Assembly (NCBI GenBank): GCA_947623655.1
Contig: CANQHG010000006.1
Coordinates: forward strand, 1-64,000
From: an uncultured Clostridia bacterium
GTDB lineage: Bacteria > Bacillota > Clostridia > Christensenellales > Borkfalkiaceae
Direction: 5' to 3'
DNA: 64,000 bases
Positions 1 through 9,111 of the stretch are shown in pieces; position 1 is the stretch's first letter; the number at the start of each line of letters is the position of its first letter. A program made the position numbers and the translations under genes. The notes beneath the pieces were generated by a model. The model searched no databases and was not told where the DNA came from. It saw nothing but the letters and a program-made list of their open reading frames with translations.

Positions 1-617
1 GATTTCCCTGTATTTGTGTATCCGACCAAAGCGATCGTCATGACGCGCTCTTTTTTTCTGCGTTCAACCTGCATCGCGCGGCGCTGCTCGGTTTCTTTGA
101 GCTTACTTTCTAGCGTTTTGATACGGCTTCGGATGTGACGCCTGTCCGTTTCAAGTTTTGTCTCCCCGGGGCCGCGCGTCCCGATCCCGCCGCCGAGACG
201 GGAAAGAGCCTCGCCTTTTCCCTTAAGACGTGGATAAAGGTATTTGAGTTGTGCAAGTTCAACCTGTATTTTTCCCTCGCTACTATGGGCGCGGAGTGCA
301 AAGATGTCGAGGATCAAGGTCGTTCTGTCGATTACTTTCCTGTCGCCGAGAGCTTTGGAAATGTTCAATGTCTGTGAGGGGGAGAGTTCGCCGTTGAAGA
401 GAATTGTGACATCGAGCCCCTCAAGGAGGCCGTTGAGTTCGGCAAGCTTGCCTTCTCCGATATACGTTGCAGGATTGATCTCGCGGATCGTCTGATAGAT
501 CGTGCCCACATATTCGGCGCCGGCGCTTTCAATCAAGGCAATGATCTCGTCGTGAAGAACTTTGCAGTTTTCGTTTTCCACAGGCTGAATTACATAGATG
601 ATCTCAGGTTTATTCAA
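1..617 (-). CDS. hflX: GTPase HflX, N-terminal part (cut by window edge)
   Basis: Ribosome-associated GTPase that splits or rescues stalled 70S ribosomes (family knowledge). About 205 residues are visible. They start at a TTG codon with GAGGAGG 7 nt upstream and contain the HflX hallmark GIGTRGPGETKLE followed by the arginine-rich helix ETDRRHIRSRIKTL. The G1 motif ALVGYTNTGK begins at the very edge, so the G domain and C-terminus lie outside the window. The TTG start overlaps the TGA stop of the upstream recombinase gene (TTGA), so the two are translationally coupled. The start is set by that overlap and the strong RBS. No ATG is available in frame nearby. Confidence 0.93.
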   Translation of the reverse strand, partial: MNKPEIIYVIQPVENENCKVLHDEIIALIESAGAEYVGTIYQTIREINPATYIGEGKLAELNGLLEGLDVTILFNGELSPSQTLNISKALGDRKVIDRTTLILDIFALRAHSSEGKIQVELAQLKYLYPRLKGKGEALSRLGGGIGTRGPGETKLETDRRHIRSRIKTLESKLKETEQRRAMQVERRKKERVMTIALVGYTNTGK

Positions 618-1678
618 TCGTCATCCTCCTCGGAACGGTGCAATTTTACTTTTCCCGCAACGGAGCGTCGATTATCCTCCGTAATGGCGGCGTAATGTTT
701 GCGTGTGGTATTGACGTCTTTATGGCCGAGCACGTCGGCAACAATATAAATATCTTTTGTTTCGCGATAAAGCGCGGTACCAAAAGTAGAACGTAGTTTG
801 TGCGGCGTTATTTTTTTGAGAGGTGTGACGATTTTCGCATATTTTTTTACGAGATTTTCTACCGCACGGACTGTGATGCGCTTATATTGCATGGAGAGAA
901 ATAGGGGAGAAGGGGTCTCTTTGGGAATTTTGGGGTCTCCCTTTTTTTGTTCCATATAGGCGGCAAGTGCATCGGCGACCTCATCGGAAAAATAGAGAAT
1001 CGCCTGATTACCGCCCTTGCGGGTGACGACAAAGGAGTTGTTGTCGAAATCAATGCTCTCATTGTTCAGCCCGACAAGCTCGGAAATACGGATCCCCGTA
1101 CCTAAAAATAGAGTAAGAATTGCCGTATCGCGTACCATTGTGCGGTCGTGATAGGCGCTTGCATGGGGGGAAAGCCCGTTGCCGTATTCGGCTGTTTCCA
1201 AAAGTTCGTCGATCTCTTCCTTTTCAAGTCGGATGATCTCTTTCTCATGAAGCTTTGGAACGGATACTTTAGCGGTATTATTGACGCCGATGAGCCCTTT
1301 ATTAAAGAAATATTTAAAAAATGAGCGGACAGTAGAAAGTTTTCTTGCCTTGGCCCGTTCGTCGCAGGTGAGTTGTTTGCCACCAAATGTATAGCGTGAG
1401 AGATAGGAGAGGAAGATCTCGATATCGGTATCGGACACTTGCTCAAGGTCTTCGAGTGTGATTTCTTTTACAGGCTTGTTGCGGAAACGCTTCTTTGAAA
1501 GGAAATCAAAAAAAATACGCAAATCGTAGGCGTAATTCAGACGGGTGAGGGTGCTCGTACGCATCTCGACACCTCGGAAAAAATCTTCGCAGTACTCGGG
1601 GAGCTCGGTTAAGAGAGTATCGATGCGATCGAGATTGCGAATATTGCGTTCTTGATAAAAATTGACGCTCTTGTTCAT
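614..1678 (-). CDS. Tyrosine recombinase, XerC/XerD type
   Basis: Site-specific recombinase of about 354 residues. An N-terminal SAM-like core-binding domain (about 30-135) precedes the catalytic domain. Catalytic residues are visible: Arg in GTGIRISEL, Lys in TRKGGN, His-x-x-Arg in HKLRSTFG, His in LGHKDVNTT and Tyr in RKHYAAI. Size and motifs fit a chromosomal Xer protein better than a phage integrase, and no phage genes are nearby. The reading frame stays open upstream to 1819, but the ATG at 1678 is preferred. A consensus promoter ends 6 nt before it, giving a probably leaderless mRNA without a Shine-Dalgarno sequence. It is cotranscribed with hflX. Whether it acts on dif or another site cannot be told from the sequence. 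Confidence 0.88.
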   Translation of the reverse strand: MNKSVNFYQERNIRNLDRIDTLLTELPEYCEDFFRGVEMRTSTLTRLNYAYDLRIFFDFLSKKRFRNKPVKEITLEDLEQVSDTDIEIFLSYLSRYTFGGKQLTCDERAKARKLSTVRSFFKYFFNKGLIGVNNTAKVSVPKLHEKEIIRLEKEEIDELLETAEYGNGLSPHASAYHDRTMVRDTAILTLFLGTGIRISELVGLNNESIDFDNNSFVVTRKGGNQAILYFSDEVADALAAYMEQKKGDPKIPKETPSPLFLSMQYKRITVRAVENLVKKYAKIVTPLKKITPHKLRSTFGTALYRETKDIYIVADVLGHKDVNTTRKHYAAITEDNRRSVAGKVKLHRSEEDDD

Positions 1679-1684
1679 ATCTTC

Positions 1685-1713
1685 ATTATAACACAAAGAA
1701 AGAGGAGTGTCAA
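1685..1713 (-). promoter_or_regulatory. Sigma-A promoter of the recombinase-hflX operon
   Basis: On the minus strand TTGACA (1708-1713), a 17-bp spacer and TATAAT (1685-1690) form a perfect consensus promoter. Only six bases (GAAGAT) separate the -10 box from the ATG at 1678, so transcription should start at or next to the start codon. Confidence 0.88.
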
Positions 1714-2069
1714 TTTTGCGAATAGTTATTTGTAAAATTTCTCTGAACGGGCCGAGGGGGAAGTTAAAAATCGGCTCCTTTTCATAACCGCTTGACAGAG
1801 AGAGGAGAGCGTGATACACTGAGAACTGTTCGTAAAATCACGGTTTTACGAATAGTACGGGGTCAAAAAGGGGTTATTTTACGGTTATTTGGCTATTTTC
1901 AGCCGTATCTTTGTTCTTATTCTTATTTGTGCAATCTTTTATCCGAATTTTATCTGTAAAAATCTTGTCGGGAAATTTTATAAAATTCCGAAAACTTGAC
2001 GTAGGTTTTTGTATCGTAATTAGCGTCAGGTCATCTTATGAATCTTATGAATTTTGTAAAAAAAGTTAA
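1714..2069. other. Long AT-rich intergenic region with inverted repeats
   Basis: This is the main part of the only gene-free stretch above 300 bp in the window. It holds a perfect 9-bp inverted repeat with a 6-bp spacer at 1829-1852 (TTCGTAAAA / TTTTACGAA). A second, AT-rich near-palindrome lies around 1970-1990. No open reading frame with a ribosome binding site, no tRNA-like fold and no known riboswitch was recognised. The recombinase reading frame is open back to 1819, but nothing there looks conserved. Confidence 0.5.
1829..1852. repeat. Perfect inverted repeat upstream of recombinase gene
   Basis: Arms TTCGTAAAA and TTTTACGAA flank TCACGG. The repeat lies about 115 bp upstream of the recombinase -35 box. 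A related half-site (TTTGTAAAA) lies near 1730. It could be an operator or a recombination site. No function is shown by the sequence. Confidence 0.45.
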
Positions 2070-2111
2070 TAGTACTATGTCTATCATAGGTATTATGTCA
2101 GACATAGTACT
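2070..2111. repeat. Dispersed palindromic repeat, locus 1
   Basis: Two facing copies of the window-wide repeat. Perfect 12-bp arms AGTACTATGTCT (2071-2082) and AGACATAGTACT (2100-2111) enclose a second core copy. On the minus strand the arms are followed by AATTAAC and seven T residues (2058-2064), so the pair may serve as a terminator for the glycogen operon. The stop codon and the last residues (KYYV) of the GH13 gene are encoded inside the repeat. Confidence 0.8.
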
Positions 2112-3933
2112 TGGTTAAAATGCCGTATGACTGTGGTTCTATGGAAAGTTCGTCGGTAAAAGTTCTTTCCGAAAGCATTTCTTTCCATTTTCCCTCAAAG
2201 TGCATCGTGTATTTACATGAACTGCGGTTGACGAAAACAACAACCGTTTTTTCGGAAGCACCACGGGAATAGACGATGCAACCTGTATCGGCAAAGATCT
2301 CGCAGTACTCGCCCTCTGAAAAAATGTCTCTTAATTTTTCCGTGCGGATCTTCCCGAGCTTTTTATAAAAATCATTTAAATCGTTATCGATATTGTCCCA
2401 CGGAAAGCATCGGCGGCAGAACGGATCCTGATATCCCTCCATGCCCGCCTCGTCTCCGTAATAGATGCACGGTACGCCGGGAAGCGTAAATTGTAAGACA
2501 GCGGCCATTTTCAGGAGTTCTTTGGCTTTATCTCTTTCCTCATCGCTCAAATGCAAAACTGCCATTCTTTCTTTATCGTTGCATTCTTCTCCGCCGAAGA
2601 CAGTTAGAATACGGGGCGTATCGTGTGACCCCAATAGATTCATCAGGCAGTCCAGGGTCATTTTGGGGTAGTTATCGAGCAGCATTGCGATCGTTTCCCG
2701 AAGCATGTAAGTCATGCCCGTTCGGATAAAGTTGATGATGCCGTCTTTGAGCGGGTAGTTCATCACGCTATCGAGCTCATAGCCCTGCAAATATTCTCTT
2801 CTGACGTCGTAAGATATCTTGTTTGAGGCATCTTCCCATACTTCGCCGATGATCATGGCGTTCGGATTTTCTTTTTTGACGGCTTTTCTTAGTTCTTTCA
2901 GGAAGAAATCGGGCAGCTCGTCGGCGACATCCAATCGGTATCCGCCAATTCCATGTCTGAGCCAATGGCGTAGCACGCCGTTTTCACCCATAATAAATTC
3001 CTGATAAGATGGTGATTTTTCATTGATTTCAGGAAGAATTGCAATTCCCCACCACGCGGCATAATCGGAGGGAAAGTCGCGGAATGTATACCAATCGGCA
3101 TATGGAGACTGTTTAGATTGATAGGCGCCGAGGCTGTCGTATTTACCGTATTTGTTGAAATATCTGCTGTCATCGCCCGTGTGATTGAATACGCCGTCCA
3201 AAATCACGTGGATTCCTAGCGTTTCTGCTTCCCGCACCAAAGCGTCGAAATCTCTTTCAGTCCCGAGAAGCGGGTCGATTTTGAAGTAGTCGCCCGTGTC
3301 GTAGCGGTGATTGGAGAAAGCCTCGAAGATAGGATTGAAATAGAGAATTGTGATGCCGAGACTTTTCAGATAGTTCAATTTTTTACGTATGCCGTTCAGA
3401 TTTCCGCCGAAAAAGTCGTTATTGAGCACTTTTCCGTTCTCATTTGCGCGGAAAGACGGTAAGCCGCCCCAATCGTCGCGCAAGATTTTTCCATAGCCAA
3501 CCTCGAAATTTTCTCCGTCTTTGCAAAAGCGATCGGGGAATATCTGATACATTACGCCGCCCTTAAACCAATCGGGGGTCGCATAATCTTCATCGTAAAC
3601 GGTGATTTGCCAATCATAGGCTGTTTCGCCGAAAGTCCCCTGCCGCAGTTTTCCGCAGCGGAACGGCGCTCCGTCAAGTTCAAACCGATAAAAATAAAGT
3701 CCGACCTCATGAAAGCACAGGCGAAGCGAAAAACAATTTTCTTCTCGCTCCATGGGAATGGTCATTTCGTCTTCGCCGCTCTTCCATAAAATGAAAGTAC
3801 AAGTTTGAGCGGAGAATAAATATTCTCCGCTTTCTCTGTCGGTATATAAATGAAGCGATAACTCGCTGTGGCGCGGGATCGCGCCCCGCGCACTCTTGCA
3901 GACGCTGCTAAGTGGATCGTAGTAAAAAGTCAT
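2098..3933 (-). CDS. GH13 alpha-glucan hydrolase (neopullulanase/cyclomaltodextrinase-like)
   Basis: Family 13 amylase of 611 residues that probably debranches or hydrolyses maltodextrins released from glycogen. An N-terminal beta-sandwich (about 1-120) precedes the TIM barrel, which starts at WFKGGVMYQIFPDRF. The four GH13 regions are present: DGVFNHTG (I), GYRLDVADE with the nucleophile Asp (II), IGEVWED with the acid/base Glu (III) and LLGSHDT with the transition-state Asp (IV). No signal peptide is seen, so it is probably cytoplasmic. It is the last gene of the glycogen operon, 14 bp after glgP, with only a weak ribosome binding site. The stop codon lies within a dispersed repeat. The exact specificity is uncertain. 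Confidence 0.9.
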   Translation of the reverse strand: MTFYYDPLSSVCKSARGAIPRHSELSLHLYTDRESGEYLFSAQTCTFILWKSGEDEMTIPMEREENCFSLRLCFHEVGLYFYRFELDGAPFRCGKLRQGTFGETAYDWQITVYDEDYATPDWFKGGVMYQIFPDRFCKDGENFEVGYGKILRDDWGGLPSFRANENGKVLNNDFFGGNLNGIRKKLNYLKSLGITILYFNPIFEAFSNHRYDTGDYFKIDPLLGTERDFDALVREAETLGIHVILDGVFNHTGDDSRYFNKYGKYDSLGAYQSKQSPYADWYTFRDFPSDYAAWWGIAILPEINEKSPSYQEFIMGENGVLRHWLRHGIGGYRLDVADELPDFFLKELRKAVKKENPNAMIIGEVWEDASNKISYDVRREYLQGYELDSVMNYPLKDGIINFIRTGMTYMLRETIAMLLDNYPKMTLDCLMNLLGSHDTPRILTVFGGEECNDKERMAVLHLSDEERDKAKELLKMAAVLQFTLPGVPCIYYGDEAGMEGYQDPFCRRCFPWDNIDNDLNDFYKKLGKIRTEKLRDIFSEGEYCEIFADTGCIVYSRGASEKTVVVFVNRSSCKYTMHFEGKWKEMLSERTFTDELSIEPQSYGILTKYYV

Positions 3934-3947
3934 TGCGTTTGCTCTGT

Positions 3948-6374
3948 TTATTTATTGATGGGTTTCAAATTCCAGATCTTCGTCGCGTAATCGCGAATAC
4001 TTCTGTCAGCGGAGAAATAACCCGCCGCGGCAATATTGTTGAGAGACTTTTTATTCCATGCAAGTTTGTCGGTACGATAAAGCTCGGTCATGGCGTTCTG
4101 CGTTTGCGCATAGGAATCGTAGTCCGCGAGGCACATGTAGGGATCCGCGACAGGCGCATTGCGAAGCAGATAATTGGAGATGTCGGCAAACGAACAGCCG
4201 TTGAACCCGACGATGAGCGATTCGATGATTTGACGCATTGCATAATTCTGGTTGTAGTAGGCGCTGGAATTATATCCGCGACTCCAAAGTTCCTTTACTT
4301 CATCTGCCTTGAGCCCGAAAATAAAGATGTTTTCGGAGCCGACGCGCTCTGTCATTTCAACGTTGGCGCCGTCTAAAGTTCCGATCGTGAGCGCGCCGTT
4401 GATCATGAACTTCATATTCCCTGTGCCGCTCGCTTCTTTCCCCGCAAGCGAGATCTGTTCGGAGATCTCGGAAGCCGGCATAAGCTTTTCGGACATCGTA
4501 ACGTTGTAGTTTTCCATGTAAACGACGTTGAGCTTCTCGTTGATCTTGGGATTTTTTTTGATATCTTCGGCAAGATAGCAGATGAGTTTGATGATCTGCT
4601 TTGCCATATCATAGCCCGCTGCCGCCTTAGCGCCGAATATATATGTTTTAGGCAAAACATCGAGGTTTGGATCTTCACGCAGAGCATTGTATTCGGCGAT
4701 GATGTGAAGAACGTTCAAAAGCTGGCGTTTGTATTCATGCATGCGTTTTGCCTGTACATCGAATACAGTATTCGGATCGATGACCGCGCCCTGATAAATT
4801 TTGGCGTAATCGGAAAATTGCTGTTTTTTGAGACGTTTGATCTCGTCGAGACGGTTTAAAACGCTCTTATCATTCTCAAATTTCTTAAAATCGGCAAGTT
4901 TGGACGCATCTTTCGCGTAGCCCGTGCCAATGCACTCGTCGAGAAGCGCACAGAGCTCGGGGTTAGATTGATTTAGCCATCTTCTGTGTGCGATGCCATT
5001 CGTGACATTGCAGAACTTTTCGGGCGTGTACTCATAGAAATCATGGAAAATGCTGTCTTTGATGATCTCACTATGGAGCTCTGAAACGCCGTTGACGCTG
5101 TGCGAGCCCATGACGCAGAGGTTCGCCATGCGGACCGTATTGTGCGAAAGAACTGCCATACGAGAAATTCTGTTCCAATCGCCCGGGAATCTGTGCCACA
5201 GATCGTCGCAAAAACGGCGGTTGATCTCTTTCAGTATCCCGTAGATACGGGGAAGTCTGCGAGCAATAAGGTCTTCCGCCCATGTTTCAAGCGCTTCAGC
5301 CATAACGGTATGGTTCGTATATGCGCAAGTTGCCGTCGTTATATTCCAAGCGACTTCCCAACCGTAGTAATTTTCGTCGACGAGAATGCGCATGAGCTCG
5401 GGAATGGCAAGCGCAGGGTGCGTATCGTTGATATGGATCGCCGCCATTGTCGGCAGCAAGTTGAGGGAACCGTAACGACGTTTATGGTCGGCTACTATGC
5501 ACTGCAAAGACGCCGAAACGAGGAAGTACTGTTGCTTTAAACGGAGAGATTTGCCCTCGTAGTGGTTATCAGACGGATAAAGAACCTTTGAAATGAGTTG
5601 CGCATCGCTGTCGTCACGCATGACGGCTTCATAGTTGCCCTGCGAAAAGAGTTGCATATCGAACTTCTGCACGGCGCGGGAACGCCAGAGGCGGAGAACG
5701 CTGACCGCCTCGGAGTCGGCGCCCGAGACCATCATGTCGCAAGCGATCGCCTCTACTTCTTTTGCGTTGTGATAGACGGTCTCCATGCCGTGATCCGTCC
5801 ATTTTTCCTCGAGTTCGCCATCGAAACGTACGATAAATTGCTTATCGGAGCGTTGGGTAAGCCAAGCCTCGCCACCGGGAAGCCAGACGTCGGGCAGTTC
5901 CATCTGCCACCCGTCTACGATCTTTTGTTTAAAAAGCCCGTATTGATAACAAATCGAAAAGCCCATCGCGGGATAATTTTGCGTTGCCAGCCCGTCTAAA
6001 AAGCATGCCGCGAGACGTCCGAGTCCCCCATTGCCGAGACCTGCGTCGGGTTCCTCTTCATAGAGTTCGTCAAGGCTGAGGCCGAGCTCTTTGAGCGCGC
6101 CCCCGATAGGTTTTTCAATGCCGAGATTGTAGACGCTGTTCTTGAGAGAACGACCCATGAGAAATTCCATGCAGAGATAATAGACCCGCTTCGCCTTTGC
6201 TGCCTTGATCTTGAGATGAAATTTCTGCCGTTTCTCGAGCATGATGTCTCTCACGCTCATGACAACAGCCTTATAAATCTGTTCTCTCGATGCCTCTTGC
6301 GGAGTCACGCCGAAATATCGGGTAAGTTTCCCCGCAATCAGGCGTTGCGCTTCCTGTTCTGTCAATTTTGCCAT
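3948..6374 (-). CDS. glgP: Glycogen/maltodextrin phosphorylase
   Basis: Releases glucose-1-phosphate from glycogen by phosphorolysis, using PLP as cofactor. At 808 residues it has normal family length. The N-terminus includes KRVYYLCMEFLMGRSL and DAGLGNGGLGRLAACF. The PLP-binding lysine lies in EASGTGNMKF (about residue 655), followed by NGALTIGTLDGANVEM. The ATG at 6374 has AGGAGA upstream. It lies 39 bp downstream of glgA and 14 bp upstream of the GH13 gene, so it belongs to the same operon and gives the operon both synthesis and breakdown functions. Confidence 0.97.
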   Translation of the reverse strand: MAKLTEQEAQRLIAGKLTRYFGVTPQEASREQIYKAVVMSVRDIMLEKRQKFHLKIKAAKAKRVYYLCMEFLMGRSLKNSVYNLGIEKPIGGALKELGLSLDELYEEEPDAGLGNGGLGRLAACFLDGLATQNYPAMGFSICYQYGLFKQKIVDGWQMELPDVWLPGGEAWLTQRSDKQFIVRFDGELEEKWTDHGMETVYHNAKEVEAIACDMMVSGADSEAVSVLRLWRSRAVQKFDMQLFSQGNYEAVMRDDSDAQLISKVLYPSDNHYEGKSLRLKQQYFLVSASLQCIVADHKRRYGSLNLLPTMAAIHINDTHPALAIPELMRILVDENYYGWEVAWNITTATCAYTNHTVMAEALETWAEDLIARRLPRIYGILKEINRRFCDDLWHRFPGDWNRISRMAVLSHNTVRMANLCVMGSHSVNGVSELHSEIIKDSIFHDFYEYTPEKFCNVTNGIAHRRWLNQSNPELCALLDECIGTGYAKDASKLADFKKFENDKSVLNRLDEIKRLKKQQFSDYAKIYQGAVIDPNTVFDVQAKRMHEYKRQLLNVLHIIAEYNALREDPNLDVLPKTYIFGAKAAAGYDMAKQIIKLICYLAEDIKKNPKINEKLNVVYMENYNVTMSEKLMPASEISEQISLAGKEASGTGNMKFMINGALTIGTLDGANVEMTERVGSENIFIFGLKADEVKELWSRGYNSSAYYNQNYAMRQIIESLIVGFNGCSFADISNYLLRNAPVADPYMCLADYDSYAQTQNAMTELYRTDKLAWNKKSLNNIAAAGYFSADRSIRDYATKIWNLKPINK

Positions 6375-6413
6375 TTATATGTTTTCTCCTGCTAAAAATG
6401 TGTCTTGGTTTTT

Positions 6414-7958
6414 TTATTTTAAGAGTCCGAGGTACATCTCCTCGTAACAACGTGCGGAAGACGCCCATGTAAAGTCGGTCGTCATCGCTTTATGGACAAG
6501 ATTGCTCCATACCTCGCGGTTGTGGTAGACGCCGATCGCCTCGTTGATCACGTAGAGCATGTCGTAGGCGTTATAGTCGTGGAAAGTAAATCCGTTGCCG
6601 CCTGCACCGAACGGCGTGATACTGTCTTTCAGCCCTCCCGTTTCACGGACGATCGCAACAGTACCGTAGCGGGAAGCGATCATCTGCGAAAGGCCGCAAG
6701 GCTCGCTCTTTGAGGGCATAAGGAAGAGATCCGCGCCTGCATAAATTTTGCGCGAAAGGTCGGAATTAAAGGAAATGATGGAGACGACTTTTCCCGAGTA
6801 TCTTCTGGCAAGGTCGGAAAAATATGTCTCATAGGATGAGTCGCCCGTGCCGAGAAGAATAAATTGGATGTCTTGCCTGAGCGCCTGTTCGATGACTTCT
6901 TTTACAAGGTCGAGCCCCTTGTGAGTGACGAGGCGTGTGATCATTGCGATCACAGGCGTATCAGGCCGCACAGGCAGATTGAGCATGCGTTGAAGCTCTT
7001 CCTTGCAGACTGCTTTTCCCGCCATGTCGTCCACACTGTAATTTTGGAAGAGCGAAAGATCTGTTGCGGGATCATAATACTCGGGGTCGATTCCATTGAG
7101 AATCCCGCGGAGTTTGAACTCATTCCTGCGGATGATGGGATCGAGCCCGTGCGAATAATAGGGATCTTTGATCTCCTGCGCATAGGTCGGAGATACGGTC
7201 GAGAAACATTCGCAGCACTCGATCGCCCCTTTCATCAAATTGATACAGCGATCGTATTCCACGAGATTGCGGAAATGATAGGAAATGCCGAAGAGATCTT
7301 CGAGAATATCGAGAGAATATTTCCCCTGATATTCTATGTTATGGATCGTAAAAACGGCGCGGATAAACTGATACTCCGGACGGAAACAATAGATCGTTTT
7401 GAGATAGAGCGCCGCAAGCGCCGCCTGCCAATCGTGACAGTGCATGACGTCGGGATAGAAGCCGATAAAATTCATCGTTTCCATCACGCCGCGGCAGAAG
7501 AAAGCAAAACGCTCGCCGTCATCGTAATAGCCGTAGCAACCAGGGCGCTTGAAATAATATTCGTTGTCGAGGAAATAATAGGTCACGTTGTCTTGTTGAT
7601 ACTCGAAAATTCCGCAATATTGGTTGCGCCACGACAAGGCGACGTAGGTGTTTCCGAGGAACTTGAAGTCCTTTCGGTATTCCTTTTTGATGTCTTGATA
7701 GAGCGGAATCATGACGCGGACGTCATATTTGTCATTGTGCGCAAGCGCCTTGGACAGAGAGCCGATGACCTCCGCAAGTCCGCCGGTTGCGATGAAAGGA
7801 GCCGCCTCGGACGCGACAAAAAGAATTTTCTTCTTCGCTTCGACCGTGACCGCCGCTTTTTCTTCTTTTACGGGTGCTTCCGCCTTGCCGACTTCCACTG
7901 CGGGAAGATCGGGCATCTCTTGTTTTCCGGTTCCCCTTTTTTTCGCGTTTTCGTTCAT
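6414..7958 (-). CDS. glgA: Glycogen synthase (ADP-glucose)
   Basis: GT5 glucosyltransferase that extends the alpha-1,4 glucan from ADP-glucose; 514 residues. The GT5 start KKILFVASEAAPFIATGGLAEV comes only after a charged, lysine/alanine/glutamate-rich extension of about 40 residues that is not typical of GlgA. The C-terminal nucleotide-sugar site includes PSKSEPCGLSQM and TGGLKDS. The ATG at 7958 has AGGGGGAA upstream. It is in an operon with glgD (30 bp upstream) and glgP. The extension could be a disordered linker, since no second domain is visible in it. Confidence 0.96.
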   Translation of the reverse strand: MNENAKKRGTGKQEMPDLPAVEVGKAEAPVKEEKAAVTVEAKKKILFVASEAAPFIATGGLAEVIGSLSKALAHNDKYDVRVMIPLYQDIKKEYRKDFKFLGNTYVALSWRNQYCGIFEYQQDNVTYYFLDNEYYFKRPGCYGYYDDGERFAFFCRGVMETMNFIGFYPDVMHCHDWQAALAALYLKTIYCFRPEYQFIRAVFTIHNIEYQGKYSLDILEDLFGISYHFRNLVEYDRCINLMKGAIECCECFSTVSPTYAQEIKDPYYSHGLDPIIRRNEFKLRGILNGIDPEYYDPATDLSLFQNYSVDDMAGKAVCKEELQRMLNLPVRPDTPVIAMITRLVTHKGLDLVKEVIEQALRQDIQFILLGTGDSSYETYFSDLARRYSGKVVSIISFNSDLSRKIYAGADLFLMPSKSEPCGLSQMIASRYGTVAIVRETGGLKDSITPFGAGGNGFTFHDYNAYDMLYVINEAIGVYHNREVWSNLVHKAMTTDFTWASSARCYEEMYLGLLK

Positions 7959-7988
7959 TTTTTATTCCCCCTAAACGGACTATTTTTT

Positions 7989-9107
7989 TCAGAGCATTCT
8001 GCCCTTGGCGATGAAGTAAGGCAACGCCTCGCAACCCGCGAGATGTCTTCTGTCGCGGATGACGACGTTCTTATCGGTGATCACACAGTCTAAGCTGACG
8101 TTTGCGCCGATGACCGTATCCTGCATGATGATGGAATTTTTAACGACGCTTCCTTTCCCGACTTTTACGCCGCGGAAGAGGATGCAGTTTTCGACCGTCC
8201 CTTCGATGACGCACCCGTCCGAGATCAGGGAATCTTTTACGACTGCCCCGTCGATATACTTGCTCGGCGCCGAATCGCGCACTTTAGTATAGACGTCGCG
8301 CGCGCCGAAGAGTTCGTCGCGTACATTTTTATTGAGGAGTTCCATGCTGTGACTGTAGTAATTCTGCAGGGAACTGATCGTAGCATAGTACCCGTTGAAT
8401 TTATAGCCATAGATACGGAGCGTGTCGACATTCTTCGTAAGGATATCACGCCCGAAGCTCGAAAGTCCTCTCGTCACGGCGTCCTGGATCGTGTTGATGA
8501 GGAACTCCCTGCTCATTACCATGATATTGACGTAGAGATTGTATTTCCCTCCCTTGAGCTTGGGATTGATCTTGAGCCCTTTCAATCTTCCCGTTTCCGC
8601 ATCCGGCTGAAGCGTGAGATAATAGGACGACTGCGCGGGTTCCGTCTCCTCATGATAGACCATGGTGATATCGGCGCCCTTTTCCTCGTGGTAGTGCAGA
8701 ATGTCTTGCAAATCAACCCGCGCAATGCCGTCGCAATCGGTGATGACGACATAATCCTCGTTGCGGTGGGTCAAAAAGCCCGTGATGCCCATGAGAGCTT
8801 CGAGACGGGTAGTGTAGGGAGCATCCGTCTCGTCGGAATAGGGTGGCAGAAGAATGATACCGCCGTCTTTTCTGGCGAGATCCCAATCTTTGCCGCTGCC
8901 GAGATGGTCGATGAGAGACTGATAATTGTTTTTCGTGACGATCCCGACCGTAGTAATGCCCGAATTCACCATATTGGAAAGGGTGAAATCGATGAGACGG
9001 TATCTTCCGCCATAGGGAATGGAAGCCATCGTTCTGTGGCGGGAGAGTTCGGGAACGTTTTCATCGTGAATATTTGAAAAGATAACGCCTACGGCTGAAT
9101 GTGCCAT
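7989..9107 (-). CDS. glgD: Glucose-1-phosphate adenylyltransferase, GlgD subunit
   Basis: Second, probably regulatory, subunit of ADP-glucose pyrophosphorylase in Firmicutes; 372 residues. It has a nucleotidyltransferase domain (YGGRYRLIDFTLSNMVNSGI) but begins GVIFSNIHDENVPELSRHR instead of the GGxGxRL signature of GlgC, as expected for the catalytically poor GlgD type. The C-terminal left-handed beta-helix hexapeptides run from about residue 270. The start lies 4 bp after glgC. Its RBS (AAGGGGGAA) overlaps the end of glgC. Confidence 0.94.
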   Translation of the reverse strand: MAHSAVGVIFSNIHDENVPELSRHRTMASIPYGGRYRLIDFTLSNMVNSGITTVGIVTKNNYQSLIDHLGSGKDWDLARKDGGIILLPPYSDETDAPYTTRLEALMGITGFLTHRNEDYVVITDCDGIARVDLQDILHYHEEKGADITMVYHEETEPAQSSYYLTLQPDAETGRLKGLKINPKLKGGKYNLYVNIMVMSREFLINTIQDAVTRGLSSFGRDILTKNVDTLRIYGYKFNGYYATISSLQNYYSHSMELLNKNVRDELFGARDVYTKVRDSAPSKYIDGAVVKDSLISDGCVIEGTVENCILFRGVKVGKGSVVKNSIIMQDTVIGANVSLDCVITDKNVVIRDRRHLAGCEALPYFIAKGRML

Positions 9108-9111
9108 GATC

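Noticed and set aside
614..1678. Prophage or integrative element marked by the tyrosine recombinase
   Set aside because: No phage, conjugation or attachment-site genes adjoin it, and it is coupled to the housekeeping gene hflX.
6864..8093. A 409-codon open frame on the plus strand
   Set aside because: It is antisense to glgA, has no ribosome binding site and no recognisable domain. The composition reflects the shadow of a GC-rich gene.
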